Part shown: positions 42,434-49,422 of the stretch, piece after piece
Position numbering within the stretch: position 1 is the first letter of the stretch
Layout of the letters: every line of letters begins with the position of its first letter
DNA from: a virus
Virus record (IMG/VR): IMGVR_UViG_3300022842_000016
Location: 1-49,744 of that record
DNA: 49,744 bases
Strand: one strand, 5' to 3'
The notes under the pieces: generated by a model
The model's input: the letters and a program-made list of their open reading frames with translations, nothing else
Told to the model about the DNA's origin: nothing
The model's database searches: none
Program-made: the position numbers and the translations under genes

Positions 42434-43077
42434 TTCTTATTCATTTTTGATATTCCTTCTGGAGTAAATCTCATTTTTTTCTCAGCAACCGCCTGAAGGC
42501 TAGTGTCTCCATTGTAGAATCGATTCTTAGTCTCTTTTAGCGCTTCGGTTACTTTCATATACTCTTCTAGGGTAACTTTCTTGGCATTAGTGGCAGCTAC
42601 CAGGTCTTTATCGTTCTTCACATTACTAATCCCTTTCATTAGGATGGTTGAATACTCAAGGAATAGACTCTCGAATATACAAATATTTGCCCAATCTATA
42701 TCCCCTTGGTACATCAGGAAGTCAAGGATCATTTTAATTACCTTGTCAAATATTTTCTTCATAGGATTTTCGATTTCCCCACCTGGATCTACAGTCATTA
42801 ATTGCATACATTCCGCTAATTCGCCTGATAATCCCGACTCTTTAATGGCTTCTTCTCGTCTTTTCCCTAGATCACCGCTGAATTTCTTCACTATCGGGCT
42901 GTCTTCTTGGTACATGAAGAGGATATACAGCATTATTTCATTAAACTGCTTATTGTTCGGGTAGTCTTTCCATGATTTAATATCCTCAATCCGTTTATCT
43001 GATAATCGGAAATCCCTGTGCTCACCGTCAATATTAAATAGCCATTTGTGAGCTTTTAAATTCGTTGCTAAATCCAT
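42430..43077 (-). CDS. Helical hypothetical protein, 215 aa
   Basis: Almost all helix by pattern: FNEIMLYILFMYQEDSPIVK, KIFDKVIKMILDFLMYQGDI, then ICIFESLFLEYSTILMKGIS. It ends with a Lys-rich tail (FTPEGISKMNKK). It may act in virion assembly or be an early host-directed protein; the sequence does not decide. It overlaps both neighbours (10 nt and 4 nt) and shares their transcript. Confidence 0.6.
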   Translation of the reverse strand: MDLATNLKAHKWLFNIDGEHRDFRLSDKRIEDIKSWKDYPNNKQFNEIMLYILFMYQEDSPIVKKFSGDLGKRREEAIKESGLSGELAECMQLMTVDPGGEIENPMKKIFDKVIKMILDFLMYQGDIDWANICIFESLFLEYSTILMKGISNVKNDKDLVAATNAKKVTLEEYMKVTEALKETKNRFYNGDTSLQAVAEKKMRFTPEGISKMNKK

Positions 43078-43343
43078 TTTTCTCTATTTGTAAAATGCCA
43101 ATCCGCTTCACATAAAGACCGGAAGCACTCGTTTATATTTTTTTTAACCCATTCATCGGGCACTTGCTCTATTTTAGGGAGCCTAATAACCTTGCCTCCT
43201 GTAAAATTATCCTCAAAAAACATCATTCTCAACCTATTCTTCACCGTGCTATTGGAGTTAAATCTAGCCCCCTTTTTCATTTCAGGAGGGTAAGGTAAAA
43301 CGTAGGCGATTCTTTGGTTGTTTATGTATTCATCTATTACCAT
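43068..43343 (-). CDS. Hypothetical protein, 91 aa
   Basis: It starts MVIDEYINNQRIAYVLPYPP, continues with a basic part (NSNSTVKNRLRMMFFEDNF) and ends in an aromatic stretch (CFRSLCEADWHFTNREKWI). The start lies 2 bases after the 66-aa gene. No family is recognised. The overlap with the helical 215-aa gene suggests coupled translation. Confidence 0.6.
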   Translation of the reverse strand: MVIDEYINNQRIAYVLPYPPEMKKGARFNSNSTVKNRLRMMFFEDNFTGGKVIRLPKIEQVPDEWVKKNINECFRSLCEADWHFTNREKWI

Positions 43344-43345
43344 AA

Positions 43346-43546
43346 TTAACTACGTTTAAATGGGCTGTTAGCTGTTTTGGTTAAAGAAATTGATTGTGTG
43401 CCATAATCAAGTGTGTCAATCATTGCATCATCATCAGTATCAGAATAACTAAATCCCCATTTATCTTCAATTTTTCTATCTAATTCAAAATTGACTTTAT
43501 TCAGTTGTTTTATTAATTTTTTCTTCTTTTCAAACAGCGTTTTCAT
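43346..43546 (-). CDS. Small hypothetical protein, 66 aa
   Basis: I prefer ATG 43546 (MKTLFEKKKKLIKQLNKVNF): an earlier in-frame ATG at 43570 lies within the arm of a terminator hairpin. The N-terminal half is a basic helix, the C-terminal half acidic (GFSYSDTDDDAMIDTLDY). The terminator's T-run ends one or two bases before this ATG, so the gene may depend on read-through or on a promoter hidden in that stretch. Confidence 0.55.
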   Translation of the reverse strand: MKTLFEKKKKLIKQLNKVNFELDRKIEDKWGFSYSDTDDDAMIDTLDYGTQSISLTKTANSPFKRS

Positions 43547-43548
43547 AT

Positions 43549-43598
43549 AAAAAAAAACGCACCCTAACAATGTATAAAAACAAAAGCCTGTTAAGGTG
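43549..43598 (-). terminator. Intrinsic terminator directly before a start codon
   Basis: Read leftward, CACCTTAACA (from 43598) pairs with TGTTAGGGTG (to 43560) with one G-U pair around a 19-nt loop, followed by CG and nine T. It would end transcripts of the 56-aa gene (43728-43898). Its T-run abuts the ATG of the next gene, which could make it an attenuator. Confidence 0.65.
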
Positions 43599-43727
43599 CT
43601 TAATTTAAAAGCCTTTGTCTGTTAATTAACTTATTTTTTAACTCAATCTTACTGCCTTTTTACGGCTTCAATTTTTATACTCAACGTTGTAGTGCATTAG
43701 CCACCACACAGCCTTTGCAATTCATCC

Positions 43728-43898
43728 TCATAAATCCAACTTTTCGCTTTCTTCAAGTAACAAGGCTTTTACGGCCTCCTTTTCAGTCTTTCCGTACCCT
43801 ATTAAATCACCCTCATCATAATTAGCCCTTACTGCTTCCCAATCGTAATCCCTTACCGGAATAGGTGGATTAATGTGTGTTGTTAATATCTTTTCCAT
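43728..43898 (-). CDS. Small conserved phage protein, 56 aa
   Basis: The sequence (ILTTHINPPIPVRDYDWEAV, then DEGDLIGYGKTEKEAVKALL) matches a small family I know from many phages and mobile elements (VxTxxIyPPIPxRxxDWxA...GxGxTxxEAI.DL). The role of the family is unknown. It is complete, with a start about 15 bases from the nearest A-rich stretch and a terminator behind it. It lies just downstream of a palindromic element (43922-43970). Confidence 0.75.
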   Translation of the reverse strand: MEKILTTHINPPIPVRDYDWEAVRANYDEGDLIGYGKTEKEAVKALLLEESEKLDL

Positions 43899-43921
43899 TG
43901 TTTTTATTTAAGTTGAATATT

Positions 43922-43970
43922 TATAACAGTTGATAAAAGCCATTGAAACGGATTTTATCTTTGTGTTACC
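43922..43970 (-). repeat. Palindromic cassette-end-like element, short form 2
   Basis: On the + strand: TATAAC, four bases, GATAAAAGCC, loop ATTGAAAC, GGATTTTATC, five bases, GTTACC. The inner arms match at 9 of 10 positions. Build and core (AAAAGCCATTGAAA) equal those of 11699-11753. The stop codon of the 194-aa gene lies inside the GTTACC box (43966-43968), again as in the other element. Confidence 0.55.
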
Positions 43971-44550
43971 ATTTTGAATACTTACCTACAATATCCCTCT
44001 CTGGAATAGGAAACATATCCCTACCTTCGATTTTATAGAATTGGTCACTACTTTTTCTCATTATAACCACATCATCCGGATTAAGCCCTAATGTGTTATC
44101 ATCACAGTGAAGAACTCTCGTAAGGTTCTTACTGTGCTCGATGTCTATTTTTTCGACTAAACCAGACTTCCCAACGAATGCAGTTATCTCTTTTCCGTCC
44201 ACGTCTATTTTTTGAGTGTTTTCAGGATAGGCAGGAACAGTTAAAACAAAATCATTATACGTGTGAATAACCCCGTCTCTCACATAGCAGAATACTTTCA
44301 AAGCGTCGACAAATAGCATTCCATCCATCATATTGTCTTCGTCAGCCTCTAGGTAATGGAAATAAATGGTATCTCCTTTTTTTAAATCCTTGTGCTTCTT
44401 AGATACTGGACTGTGAATCACTTTTCCATGAAGAATAAGCTTCCATTCCGGCTTGATGTCTTTAAAATCGTGAAGAACTAACGTTCCGTGCCTGATTTTA
44501 TCATCCTGGAGCATCGGGTAATCTATTGTGAATTTATTTATTGATCTCAT
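43966..44550 (-). CDS. GroES-like co-chaperonin candidate, 194 aa
   Basis: The pattern fits two GroES-type beta barrels or one large one: LHGKVIHSPVSKKHKDLKKG, then DTIYFHY (the family pattern GxVixxg......vkxGDxVxf), and MMDGMLFVDALKVFCYVRDG, VHCDD-like VLHCDDNTLGLNPDD, then VVIMRKSSDQFYKIEGRDMF and PIPERDIVGKY. Phage GroES homologues (T4 gp31 type) assist host GroEL in folding the capsid protein. The match is by pattern only. The stop codon lies inside a palindromic element. Confidence 0.5.
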   Translation of the reverse strand: MRSINKFTIDYPMLQDDKIRHGTLVLHDFKDIKPEWKLILHGKVIHSPVSKKHKDLKKGDTIYFHYLEADEDNMMDGMLFVDALKVFCYVRDGVIHTYNDFVLTVPAYPENTQKIDVDGKEITAFVGKSGLVEKIDIEHSKNLTRVLHCDDNTLGLNPDDVVIMRKSSDQFYKIEGRDMFPIPERDIVGKYSKW

Positions 44551-44728
44551 CGAGTATTTTATTTTTAAATGGTTCGTTAATATCTGAATCCTTCACCATA
44601 TTGATGAAGTCTGGTTTCCATATTTTGTTCTCTAAAATACCGCTTAGTATAGCGAACGGAAAATGATCAGAGTCTTTCACTCTACTTACTGTGTGTTTTA
44701 CAACTTCTAATAATTTCTCTTTTGTCAT
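44534..44728 (-). CDS. Hypothetical helical protein, 64 aa
   Basis: A small helical protein beginning MTKEKLLEVVKHTVSRVKDS, with DHFPFAILSGILENKIWKPD and a charged end (INEPFKNKILDEINK). It overlaps the GroES-like gene by 17 nt and begins one base after the 56-aa gene. No family is recognised. Confidence 0.65.
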   Translation of the reverse strand: MTKEKLLEVVKHTVSRVKDSDHFPFAILSGILENKIWKPDFINMVKDSDINEPFKNKILDEINK

Positions 44729-44729
44729 G

Positions 44730-44900
44730 TCAATATCCTCTATTTCTGATTTTTTTTATTGGGAAATACCCGTCTTTAAAAACGATTAATACATTCCCAT
44801 GGTCGGCTGTCACATTTAAAATATCTCCTTCATAGCACAATATTATAGGTTTTTTCGTCTTCCTTTTTATTGTTTGGGTCACTTTAGATCGTACTATCAT
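44730..44900 (-). CDS. Small basic protein, 56 aa
   Basis: An ATG at 44900 opens 56 codons: a Lys/Arg-rich start (VRSKVTQTIKRKTKKPIIL), then a beta-rich part (CYEGDILNVTADHGNVLIVF, KDGYFPIKKI). This resembles a small SH3- or OB-like barrel. The start overlaps the upstream gene's stop (ATGA). Its leader, 44901-44960, resembles the leader of the initiator gene at 10101-10160, hinting at a duplicated promoter segment. Confidence 0.6.
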   Translation of the reverse strand: MIVRSKVTQTIKRKTKKPIILCYEGDILNVTADHGNVLIVFKDGYFPIKKIRNRGY

Positions 44901-45208
44901 TGATATTTTCTATTGAAATTTAAAAATGATTTTTTTAGGTGTGAAAAAGCGTAATACGTTAATAAACGAGTTGTAAAACATAGCCAATATACAGGGCATC
45001 GCTTACTATAACACTTTTCGCCATCCGTTGGTAAGTTGCATACTATGCAAAAGTTATCCTGTGGCAACGATTTCACAACAACGGGTATAGTTAATTGCTT
45101 TATTAGTGCTTCCCAAATAAGTTCAGGGCTATTAAATTCTGCTCTAAATTCATCTTCAAAAGTATCTTCAATCTTACTTACTATTTTTATAAATTCTGCT
45201 TTTTTCAT
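44897..45208 (-). CDS. Hypothetical protein with Cys-rich C-terminus, 103 aa
   Basis: The first half is helical and acidic (KIVSKIEDTFEDEFRAEFNS, then PELIWEALIKQLTIPVVV). The second half has a zinc-ribbon look (CIVCNLPTDGEKCYSKRCPVYWLC) and a basic, aromatic tail. The Cys region and tail are encoded inside the palindromic element 44961-45090, which shares ends with 10161-10295. The layout matches the 82-aa protein at 10181, whose tail is also encoded in such an element. Confidence 0.55.
   Translation of the reverse strand: MKKAEFIKIVSKIEDTFEDEFRAEFNSPELIWEALIKQLTIPVVVKSLPQDNFCIVCNLPTDGEKCYSKRCPVYWLCFTTRLLTYYAFSHLKKSFLNFNRKYQ
44961..45090 (-). repeat. Palindromic cassette-end-like element, long form 2
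   Basis: The + strand starts AATAAAC, GA, GTTGT and ends ACAAC, GG, GTATAG, about 130 bp apart. The left end and flank (44951-44972) match 10151-10172 at 20 of 22 positions, and the right end GTATAGTTAATTGCT matches 10291-10304 with one inserted T. The interior is unrelated to the other element apart from encoding a Cys-rich tail. Confidence 0.45.
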
Positions 45209-45282
45209 TTCGTTTATTTATTAAATCCTGTTATCATTCAACGCAACTAACCATACCCACGAGCGTTTAGTAGCAATAAAAA

Positions 45283-45522
45283 TTACTGACTTGTCGTTAT
45301 AACAAACCTATCACTCTTTTTATTAAGGTATGTCCATATCATATATTCTTTATCTTCAATCGTTATTCCTGTTCCATAGCAATACTGCTTATTATCATTG
45401 CTAATCCTACCTTGATTAATCACTTTGCCAACTAAAGTAACTACATTAATATCTGATAATTCTGTGCGGTTATCTATTATAAGTTTGTTCATTTTATCCG
45501 TAATTTTAAAAGAGTACAACAT
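45283..45522 (-). CDS. Hypothetical protein, 79 aa
   Basis: A beta-rich protein (ELSDINVVTLVGKVINQGRI, then YGTGITIEDKEYMIWTYLNK). The start is 45522 or the internal ATG ten codons later (MNKLIIDNRTELSD); neither has a clear ribosome site. It is followed by a spacer with GTATGGTTAGTTGCG, similar to the one after the methyltransferase gene at 10486. No family is recognised. Confidence 0.55.
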   Translation of the reverse strand: MLYSFKITDKMNKLIIDNRTELSDINVVTLVGKVINQGRISNDNKQYCYGTGITIEDKEYMIWTYLNKKSDRFVITTSQ

Positions 45523-45662
45523 TGTATAAAGTTAATACGCTATGATGGTCAGTACTTTAATTTAAACGTTTGTGCAAAGCGTACTAACCTTATACTTTGC
45601 TGTTATAAATAAATTAAAATAACTCTTCAATTAAAAAAGCACATAACAACGTATAACAAAAA
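45523..45662. other. Spacer with hairpin between two 79-aa genes
   Basis: No gene is visible. On the leftward strand it holds AGCAAAG...CTTTGC, a 6-bp hairpin around AAGGTTAGTACG. This GGTTAGT-GCG motif also occurs upstream of the 103-aa gene (about 45240-45255) and of the 82-aa gene (about 10447-10462). The left end contains the inner part of an 18-bp inverted repeat (45650-45667). Confidence 0.4.
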
Positions 45663-45924
45663 TTAAGCATAGTGCCTTTTAATTTGTTCCGTTCTGTGTT
45701 TTACCAATAAATCTATTTTATCCAGCATTTCAACTTCATTTTCGTCAAGTATCGCAGTTGCAGTATTTGTTTCTTTATTGACCAAGTATTTAGGGGTAAG
45801 CCTGTTTAATAGTTTGGTTTTTTGTTCAAGAAGCATTTTAATTTCTGCATCCTCTAAAATAGATTTATTTAGTTCTCGCATTTTATCAAAGTTTGTTTTC
45901 ATATCTCTTAACTTTTGTTATACA
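45650..45924. repeat. Inverted repeats flanking a 79-aa gene
   Basis: CGTATAACAAAAATTAAG (45650-45667) and CTTAACTTTTGTTATACA (45907-45924) are inverted copies matching at 16 of 18 positions. They enclose the 79-aa gene at 45663-45902, whose stop codon lies inside the left copy. The right copy lies 11 bases from the integrase stop. They could be ends of a small mobile segment, recombinase sites or part of an attachment site. Confidence 0.5.
45663..45902 (-). CDS. Hypothetical helical protein, 79 aa
   Basis: Helical and charged: FDKMRELNKSILEDAEIKML, then LLEQKTKLLNRLTPKYLVNK and EVEMLDKIDLLVKHRTEQIK. Possibly a coiled-coil dimer. It lies directly downstream of the integrase gene and is enclosed by 18-bp inverted repeats. 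A directionality or regulatory factor would fit the place, but the sequence does not show DNA-binding features. Confidence 0.6.
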   Translation of the reverse strand: MKTNFDKMRELNKSILEDAEIKMLLEQKTKLLNRLTPKYLVNKETNTATAILDENEVEMLDKIDLLVKHRTEQIKRHYA

Positions 45925-45935
45925 ATCCGTTATTT

Positions 45936-46868
45936 TTAACTATACCCCTGCATCCCGCTCATAAACCCCCTATATTTATCCTCCAAATGTGAGTGGTCTA
46001 AGTCAACATACCTCTTGAACGATTTAGAATCCATTGAATGCCCAGAGAATGACTTTACTTCTGTCTCGGTCATTCCATTTTGAAGCATTCCGGTTATAGC
46101 CGATGCTCTGAGCCTGTGAAGCCCCATTAATTCCCACTCTTGATTTTTTACGAACACCTTCTCGCTCCCAACTTCTCTCTCTCGTATCACGTCTCTGGTA
46201 AATCCAGACAATCTAAATATAGATTTCACCTCTTTTAATAGGGTGGTGTAAGGTATTCCAGGGAGTAAGTTCGTTTGCCCGAAATCAAACAATGGGAGCA
46301 CGGGTATTTTAATGAGTTTACCACCTGTCTTTTTTGGAATATAAACCAAATGATTTCCTACGATATTCCTCTCATGAGTCCATGATTTCATGTCCGAGTA
46401 CCTAGCACCAGTAAAAGCAGCGACTTTTATGTATTTGAATGCTTTTTCTTGCAGATCGGACACAGGTTTAAAGGATTTAATCATACCTATCACACGAGAA
46501 TACTCAGGGACTATCATTTGGTGATCATCAGGAAGCTTAGACCATGCTGACCCTTTAGTAGCTACATTTACATCAAGAACGTCTGAGGCTTTGTTTATAG
46601 CCCATTTCAGGCACGATATGTAAGTGTTTTCTGTGACAGATTCATTGCCCTTATCTCTCAACTGACTCCGAATATCATTTACCCACGCATCAATATCTTT
46701 TTTAGATGCTGAATCAGTGTCAAAATCGCCCATTATAACCAACAGAGAGGACAGGATAATATTGTAACAAGAAACTGTCCTAACTGAATACTTGGTTCCA
46801 TTGGTTTTTGTTAGCTCGTTATTCACTAATTTTCTCCTTATTTCGTTTACTAGCTCTTTGATGGACAT
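45936..46868 (-). CDS. int: Tyrosine recombinase, phage integrase, 310 aa
   Basis: The catalytic set is complete: R156 (FTGARYSDM), K179/K180 (YIPKKTGGKL), H251-x-x-R254 (GLHRLRASAITGML), H277 (FSGHSMDSK) and Y287 (FKRYVDLDH). The N-terminal core-binding (SAM-like) domain spans about 1-110. It integrates and excises phage DNA by site-specific recombination, so this phage is temperate. The spacing resembles phage integrases; I do not see the extra insertion typical of integron IntI. The attachment site is not identified, but should lie close to the gene. Confidence 0.92.
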   Translation of the reverse strand: MSIKELVNEIRRKLVNNELTKTNGTKYSVRTVSCYNIILSSLLVIMGDFDTDSASKKDIDAWVNDIRSQLRDKGNESVTENTYISCLKWAINKASDVLDVNVATKGSAWSKLPDDHQMIVPEYSRVIGMIKSFKPVSDLQEKAFKYIKVAAFTGARYSDMKSWTHERNIVGNHLVYIPKKTGGKLIKIPVLPLFDFGQTNLLPGIPYTTLLKEVKSIFRLSGFTRDVIREREVGSEKVFVKNQEWELMGLHRLRASAITGMLQNGMTETEVKSFSGHSMDSKSFKRYVDLDHSHLEDKYRGFMSGMQGYS

Positions 46869-46891
46869 GGTTTTTGGTTTTAATTTAGATT

Positions 46892-47077
46892 TTAACGGTC
46901 ATCCTCACATTGTTCTAGTATCTCCCACCATACATCAGAGGGTATTTCTACATCACCGTGCCACCCTTCTCCATCCCATAAATCTCTTTCAATTAGGGCA
47001 ATGTGCCAATCTGCTTGACTGCCCTTGTAGTCTTCTGGCGGTATTGCGGGAGTCATTTCTGTTTTGTTTTTCGACAT
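46892..47077 (-). CDS. Hypothetical acidic protein, 61 aa
   Basis: A small acidic, Trp-rich protein beginning MSKNKTEMTPAIPPEDYKGS, then QADWHIALIERDLWDGEGWH and DVEIPSDVWWEILEQCEDD. Six tryptophans in 61 residues suggest a compact fold or a protein-protein contact. It lies 23 bases before the integrase start. No family is recognised. Confidence 0.65.
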   Translation of the reverse strand: MSKNKTEMTPAIPPEDYKGSQADWHIALIERDLWDGEGWHGDVEIPSDVWWEILEQCEDDR

Positions 47078-47111
47078 GGTTTCTGTGGTTTTTAAATATG
47101 GAATGGCTTTG

Positions 47112-47282
47112 TTAAAAAACTCTTCCGTATATGAAACATGAGTATATTTTAATACCTGAGTATATTATGAGAAGCAATTGAGCCCAAGAGTTTATTCCTA
47201 ATAATATTCTAAATGTCCGGCTATAAGTCGTGCATTTCCTAAATGCTAGTAGGTTTATTATTTCATCTATATGCTCTTTCAT
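47112..47282 (-). CDS. Possible small protein, 56 aa
   Basis: An open frame from ATG 47282: MKEHIDEIINLLAFRKCTTY, then FRILLGINSWAQLLLIIYSG, ending GRVF. A hydrophobic stretch around residues 26-45 could be a membrane helix. It lies 14 bases after the zinc-finger gene and fills the only larger gap in this operon. Coding support is limited to length and place. Confidence 0.4.
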   Translation of the reverse strand: MKEHIDEIINLLAFRKCTTYSRTFRILLGINSWAQLLLIIYSGIKIYSCFIYGRVF

Positions 47283-47295
47283 AACTGGTTTATTG

Positions 47296-47652
47296 TTATG
47301 AGGAAAAATAACTGTGTTCTTTATGAAAAGCGCACTCTCTAGGCATTACAATATTCTTCTTTTCCATCTCAAATGCATTTCCTTTTGCCGCAACCGACGG
47401 GGGGTGTATAAAAGAATCTACCTTGTCGCAAAACAGAACTCTAACAACTCTTTCAGCCTCTTCTCCGTGCTCGTCGTCATACCCAGCACAAATGGTCTCG
47501 TCCACCCTTTTTAAATGAACACAAGAATGGCATGGGCGTATATAGTCAGGGCGTTTTTTACAAGATTCTTCATGCTTGATGCAAAAACGCTTCAACTGGT
47601 AAAGCCTATTGCAATACTCACACTTGTATATTTCTTTCGTTTCGGTTTTCAT
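47296..47652 (-). CDS. Zinc-finger-like protein, 118 aa
   Basis: An N-terminal finger reads YKCEYCNRLYQLKRFCIKHE, then ESCKK: C-x2-C...H-x4-C spacing, close to a C2H2-type finger. More Cys and His follow (RPCHSCVHLKRVDETICAGY, LFCDKVD, PRECAFHKEH), enough for a second metal site. It may bind DNA, RNA or protein. It lies 8 bases after the exonuclease gene in the recombination operon. Confidence 0.65.
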   Translation of the reverse strand: MKTETKEIYKCEYCNRLYQLKRFCIKHEESCKKRPDYIRPCHSCVHLKRVDETICAGYDDEHGEEAERVVRVLFCDKVDSFIHPPSVAAKGNAFEMEKKNIVMPRECAFHKEHSYFSS

Positions 47653-47659
47653 GATTAGG

Positions 47660-48535
47660 TTATTTTAATGATTTCAAGTATTCCCTGCCAACAACAACCC
47701 TTTCTTCCATTTCTTTTACGTATTCATCGTTTCTGATTGAGGTAAAGGAAACAACTCTATCTTCTTCTGGGATATCGTAAGTCCAATCTTCTGTATCCCA
47801 ATTAAACATAGGGTAGGCATCATCGAAACGTTTCTTATCGAAGATCATTTTCTTTTCAATTTCCTTGCAGATTCCTATATAGATTGGATCTTCTAAATCT
47901 GGCTGCCCTAGCGCATAATAGAATTTTTGCTTCTCATTATAAACCATTTGATCGGTGGCATTCACTAAGCAGTAAACGGTGTCCCATCTGTCACAATCCC
48001 AAAGATTCATGTAAACCTGATTTTGAGACTCATAAACCGGATCAAGAGGGTCGCCATCGTAAGGAAAAGTGCCTAATTCCCATGATGACTTTACGTCTAT
48101 TCCGTGCTTGATAATCTTAGGAGTAAGATCTGGTAATCCAGTAAAGAATTTATTCTCTCTTCTCTCTTCGTTTTTAAATAGAGGAACACCTAAATGATTC
48201 GATAGTAGCGTTATACTTTCATCTTCTTGAAGTATTCCCTTTTGGGTGTACTTATTTGTAAACAGGAAGATTCGATCATACTTCATTTCCCTATGTTCAG
48301 CCCTTAAATAGGATTGTGCGGTTTTGGGAAGACTCCTATCGGCTTTAGAACACAAGAGCTTATTGTATTCAATTTCCTGTAGGGGAGTGAGGGGTTTTCC
48401 TGATGCAATTTTATCCTCTAGCTTTTGAAGGGTTGCTTCTTGATTGCTAGTTATCCCCAGGGTTCCGGTCATTAATTTCGATGACTGCGATGCTCGGCAT
48501 AGCCATTTGCTAAAGTCTAAAATCTTACTACTCAT
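47660..48535 (-). CDS. PD-(D/E)XK exonuclease (YqaJ/lambda-exo-like), 291 aa
   Basis: The nuclease core can be traced: an N-terminal helical part (SYLRAEHREMKYDRI), then TGLPDLTP (residues 132-139) with D136, IDVKSS (146-151) with D147 and K149, and the conserved glutamine in ESQNQVYMNLW (169-179). This is the order D...D-x-K...Q of YqaJ and related viral recombinases. It probably resects double-stranded ends for the partner encoded just upstream, with which it overlaps by 8 nt. Confidence 0.75.
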   Translation of the reverse strand: MSSKILDFSKWLCRASQSSKLMTGTLGITSNQEATLQKLEDKIASGKPLTPLQEIEYNKLLCSKADRSLPKTAQSYLRAEHREMKYDRIFLFTNKYTQKGILQEDESITLLSNHLGVPLFKNEERRENKFFTGLPDLTPKIIKHGIDVKSSWELGTFPYDGDPLDPVYESQNQVYMNLWDCDRWDTVYCLVNATDQMVYNEKQKFYYALGQPDLEDPIYIGICKEIEKKMIFDKKRFDDAYPMFNWDTEDWTYDIPEEDRVVSFTSIRNDEYVKEMEERVVVGREYLKSLK

Positions 48536-49421
48536 TTTCCCCTCCCAATTTTATCCATTTAGCCTTCCATGCAAGTTCAGTCTCAGGAGTAAGGTTGTCT
48601 TTTAGCATTTCAAGGTCATCTAAAGTTTTCGCTTTACCAATAAAGCCAGACACCCTCTCGGCCTCTAGGTCTTTTTTCGGAGAAACACTTTTCTTAGGTC
48701 GGAAAGTATCTTCTACTGTAGTGTCCCCGTCCTTTATTGCTTGAGCTACACCTATAAGGGTTACAAGATCGTCAGCGTCAATATTCTCCCTTTTGCCCTT
48801 CCCTAGCAAAGCTAAAACTTCCGCTTCTGAAACATTAAGTTTACCGTCAAACATTTCAAGGACATTGTTCCTTTTCTTGACCATCTTCACTTCATCTGAA
48901 ACATCTCCGGTAATAAGTGATTTGGCTGCGTTGTACACTTTATCTACAACAGCTTTTGGGATTACAGACAAAATAGCGTTTCTCATAGCTATAGCATTGG
49001 CGGCGTTTCCAGTAACAGTGATCATATCATCCTTCATCCTGCCGTTTTTAGTCATGATAGACCTCTTTACTTCAATCTTAATCGCTAAGTTCTTTTGTAA
49101 ATCAAACGCTACAGCTTGCGAAGTTATGGTTCCGCTATCTATTGCGGATATTTTTGCTTCAACCCTCATATTCCCCCATGTTTGGGCAAGTATTTTGGCC
49201 AAATGAACACTCGGGCCCGAAATAGTCTTACCCCCTCTAGGTAGGGAGTAGTTACATGTTTGCGCTGTCTCGACATCCATAGTAACAGTAGCTATAGCAT
49301 CGTTTAGAGCCCCCTTAATGTTTCTGGGGTACGCATGAGCAGTTGCTACCTGGGCATTTATAGCGCCCTCTTCTTGACTGATAGATATTTGCTCTACACT
49401 GAAATCTTCTTGATCTTCCAT
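48528..49421 (-). CDS. Probable single-strand annealing recombination protein, 297 aa
   Basis: The start is taken at 49421 (MEDQEDFSVEQISISQEEGA), one base after the upstream stop. Conserved features include NAQVATAHAYPRNIKGALND, NYSLPRGGKTISGPSVHLAK (residues about 56-75), then ILAQTWGNMRVEAKI and NAIAMRNAILSVIPKAVVDK. I know this pattern (YPRGG..isGPSv.lAe..a..WGN) from phage proteins paired with exonucleases and thought to act like RecT or Erf. The C-terminal third is Lys/Glu-rich. Pairing with the nuclease gene supports the call. Confidence 0.65.
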   Translation of the reverse strand: MEDQEDFSVEQISISQEEGAINAQVATAHAYPRNIKGALNDAIATVTMDVETAQTCNYSLPRGGKTISGPSVHLAKILAQTWGNMRVEAKISAIDSGTITSQAVAFDLQKNLAIKIEVKRSIMTKNGRMKDDMITVTGNAANAIAMRNAILSVIPKAVVDKVYNAAKSLITGDVSDEVKMVKKRNNVLEMFDGKLNVSEAEVLALLGKGKRENIDADDLVTLIGVAQAIKDGDTTVEDTFRPKKSVSPKKDLEAERVSGFIGKAKTLDDLEMLKDNLTPETELAWKAKWIKLGGENE

Positions 49422-49422
49422 T

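Noticed and set aside
43560-45930. A CRISPR array
   Set aside because: The repeats are few, palindromic, irregularly spaced and separated by genes, not by short unique spacers.
45936-46868. Integron integrase (IntI)
   Set aside because: The integrase fits phage tyrosine recombinases and I see no IntI-specific insertion; the attC-like elements are reported as a structural likeness only.
48793-49206. 137-aa rightward ORF over the annealing-protein gene
   Set aside because: Antisense shadow rich in Ser, Phe and Ala; the leftward frame has conserved motifs.
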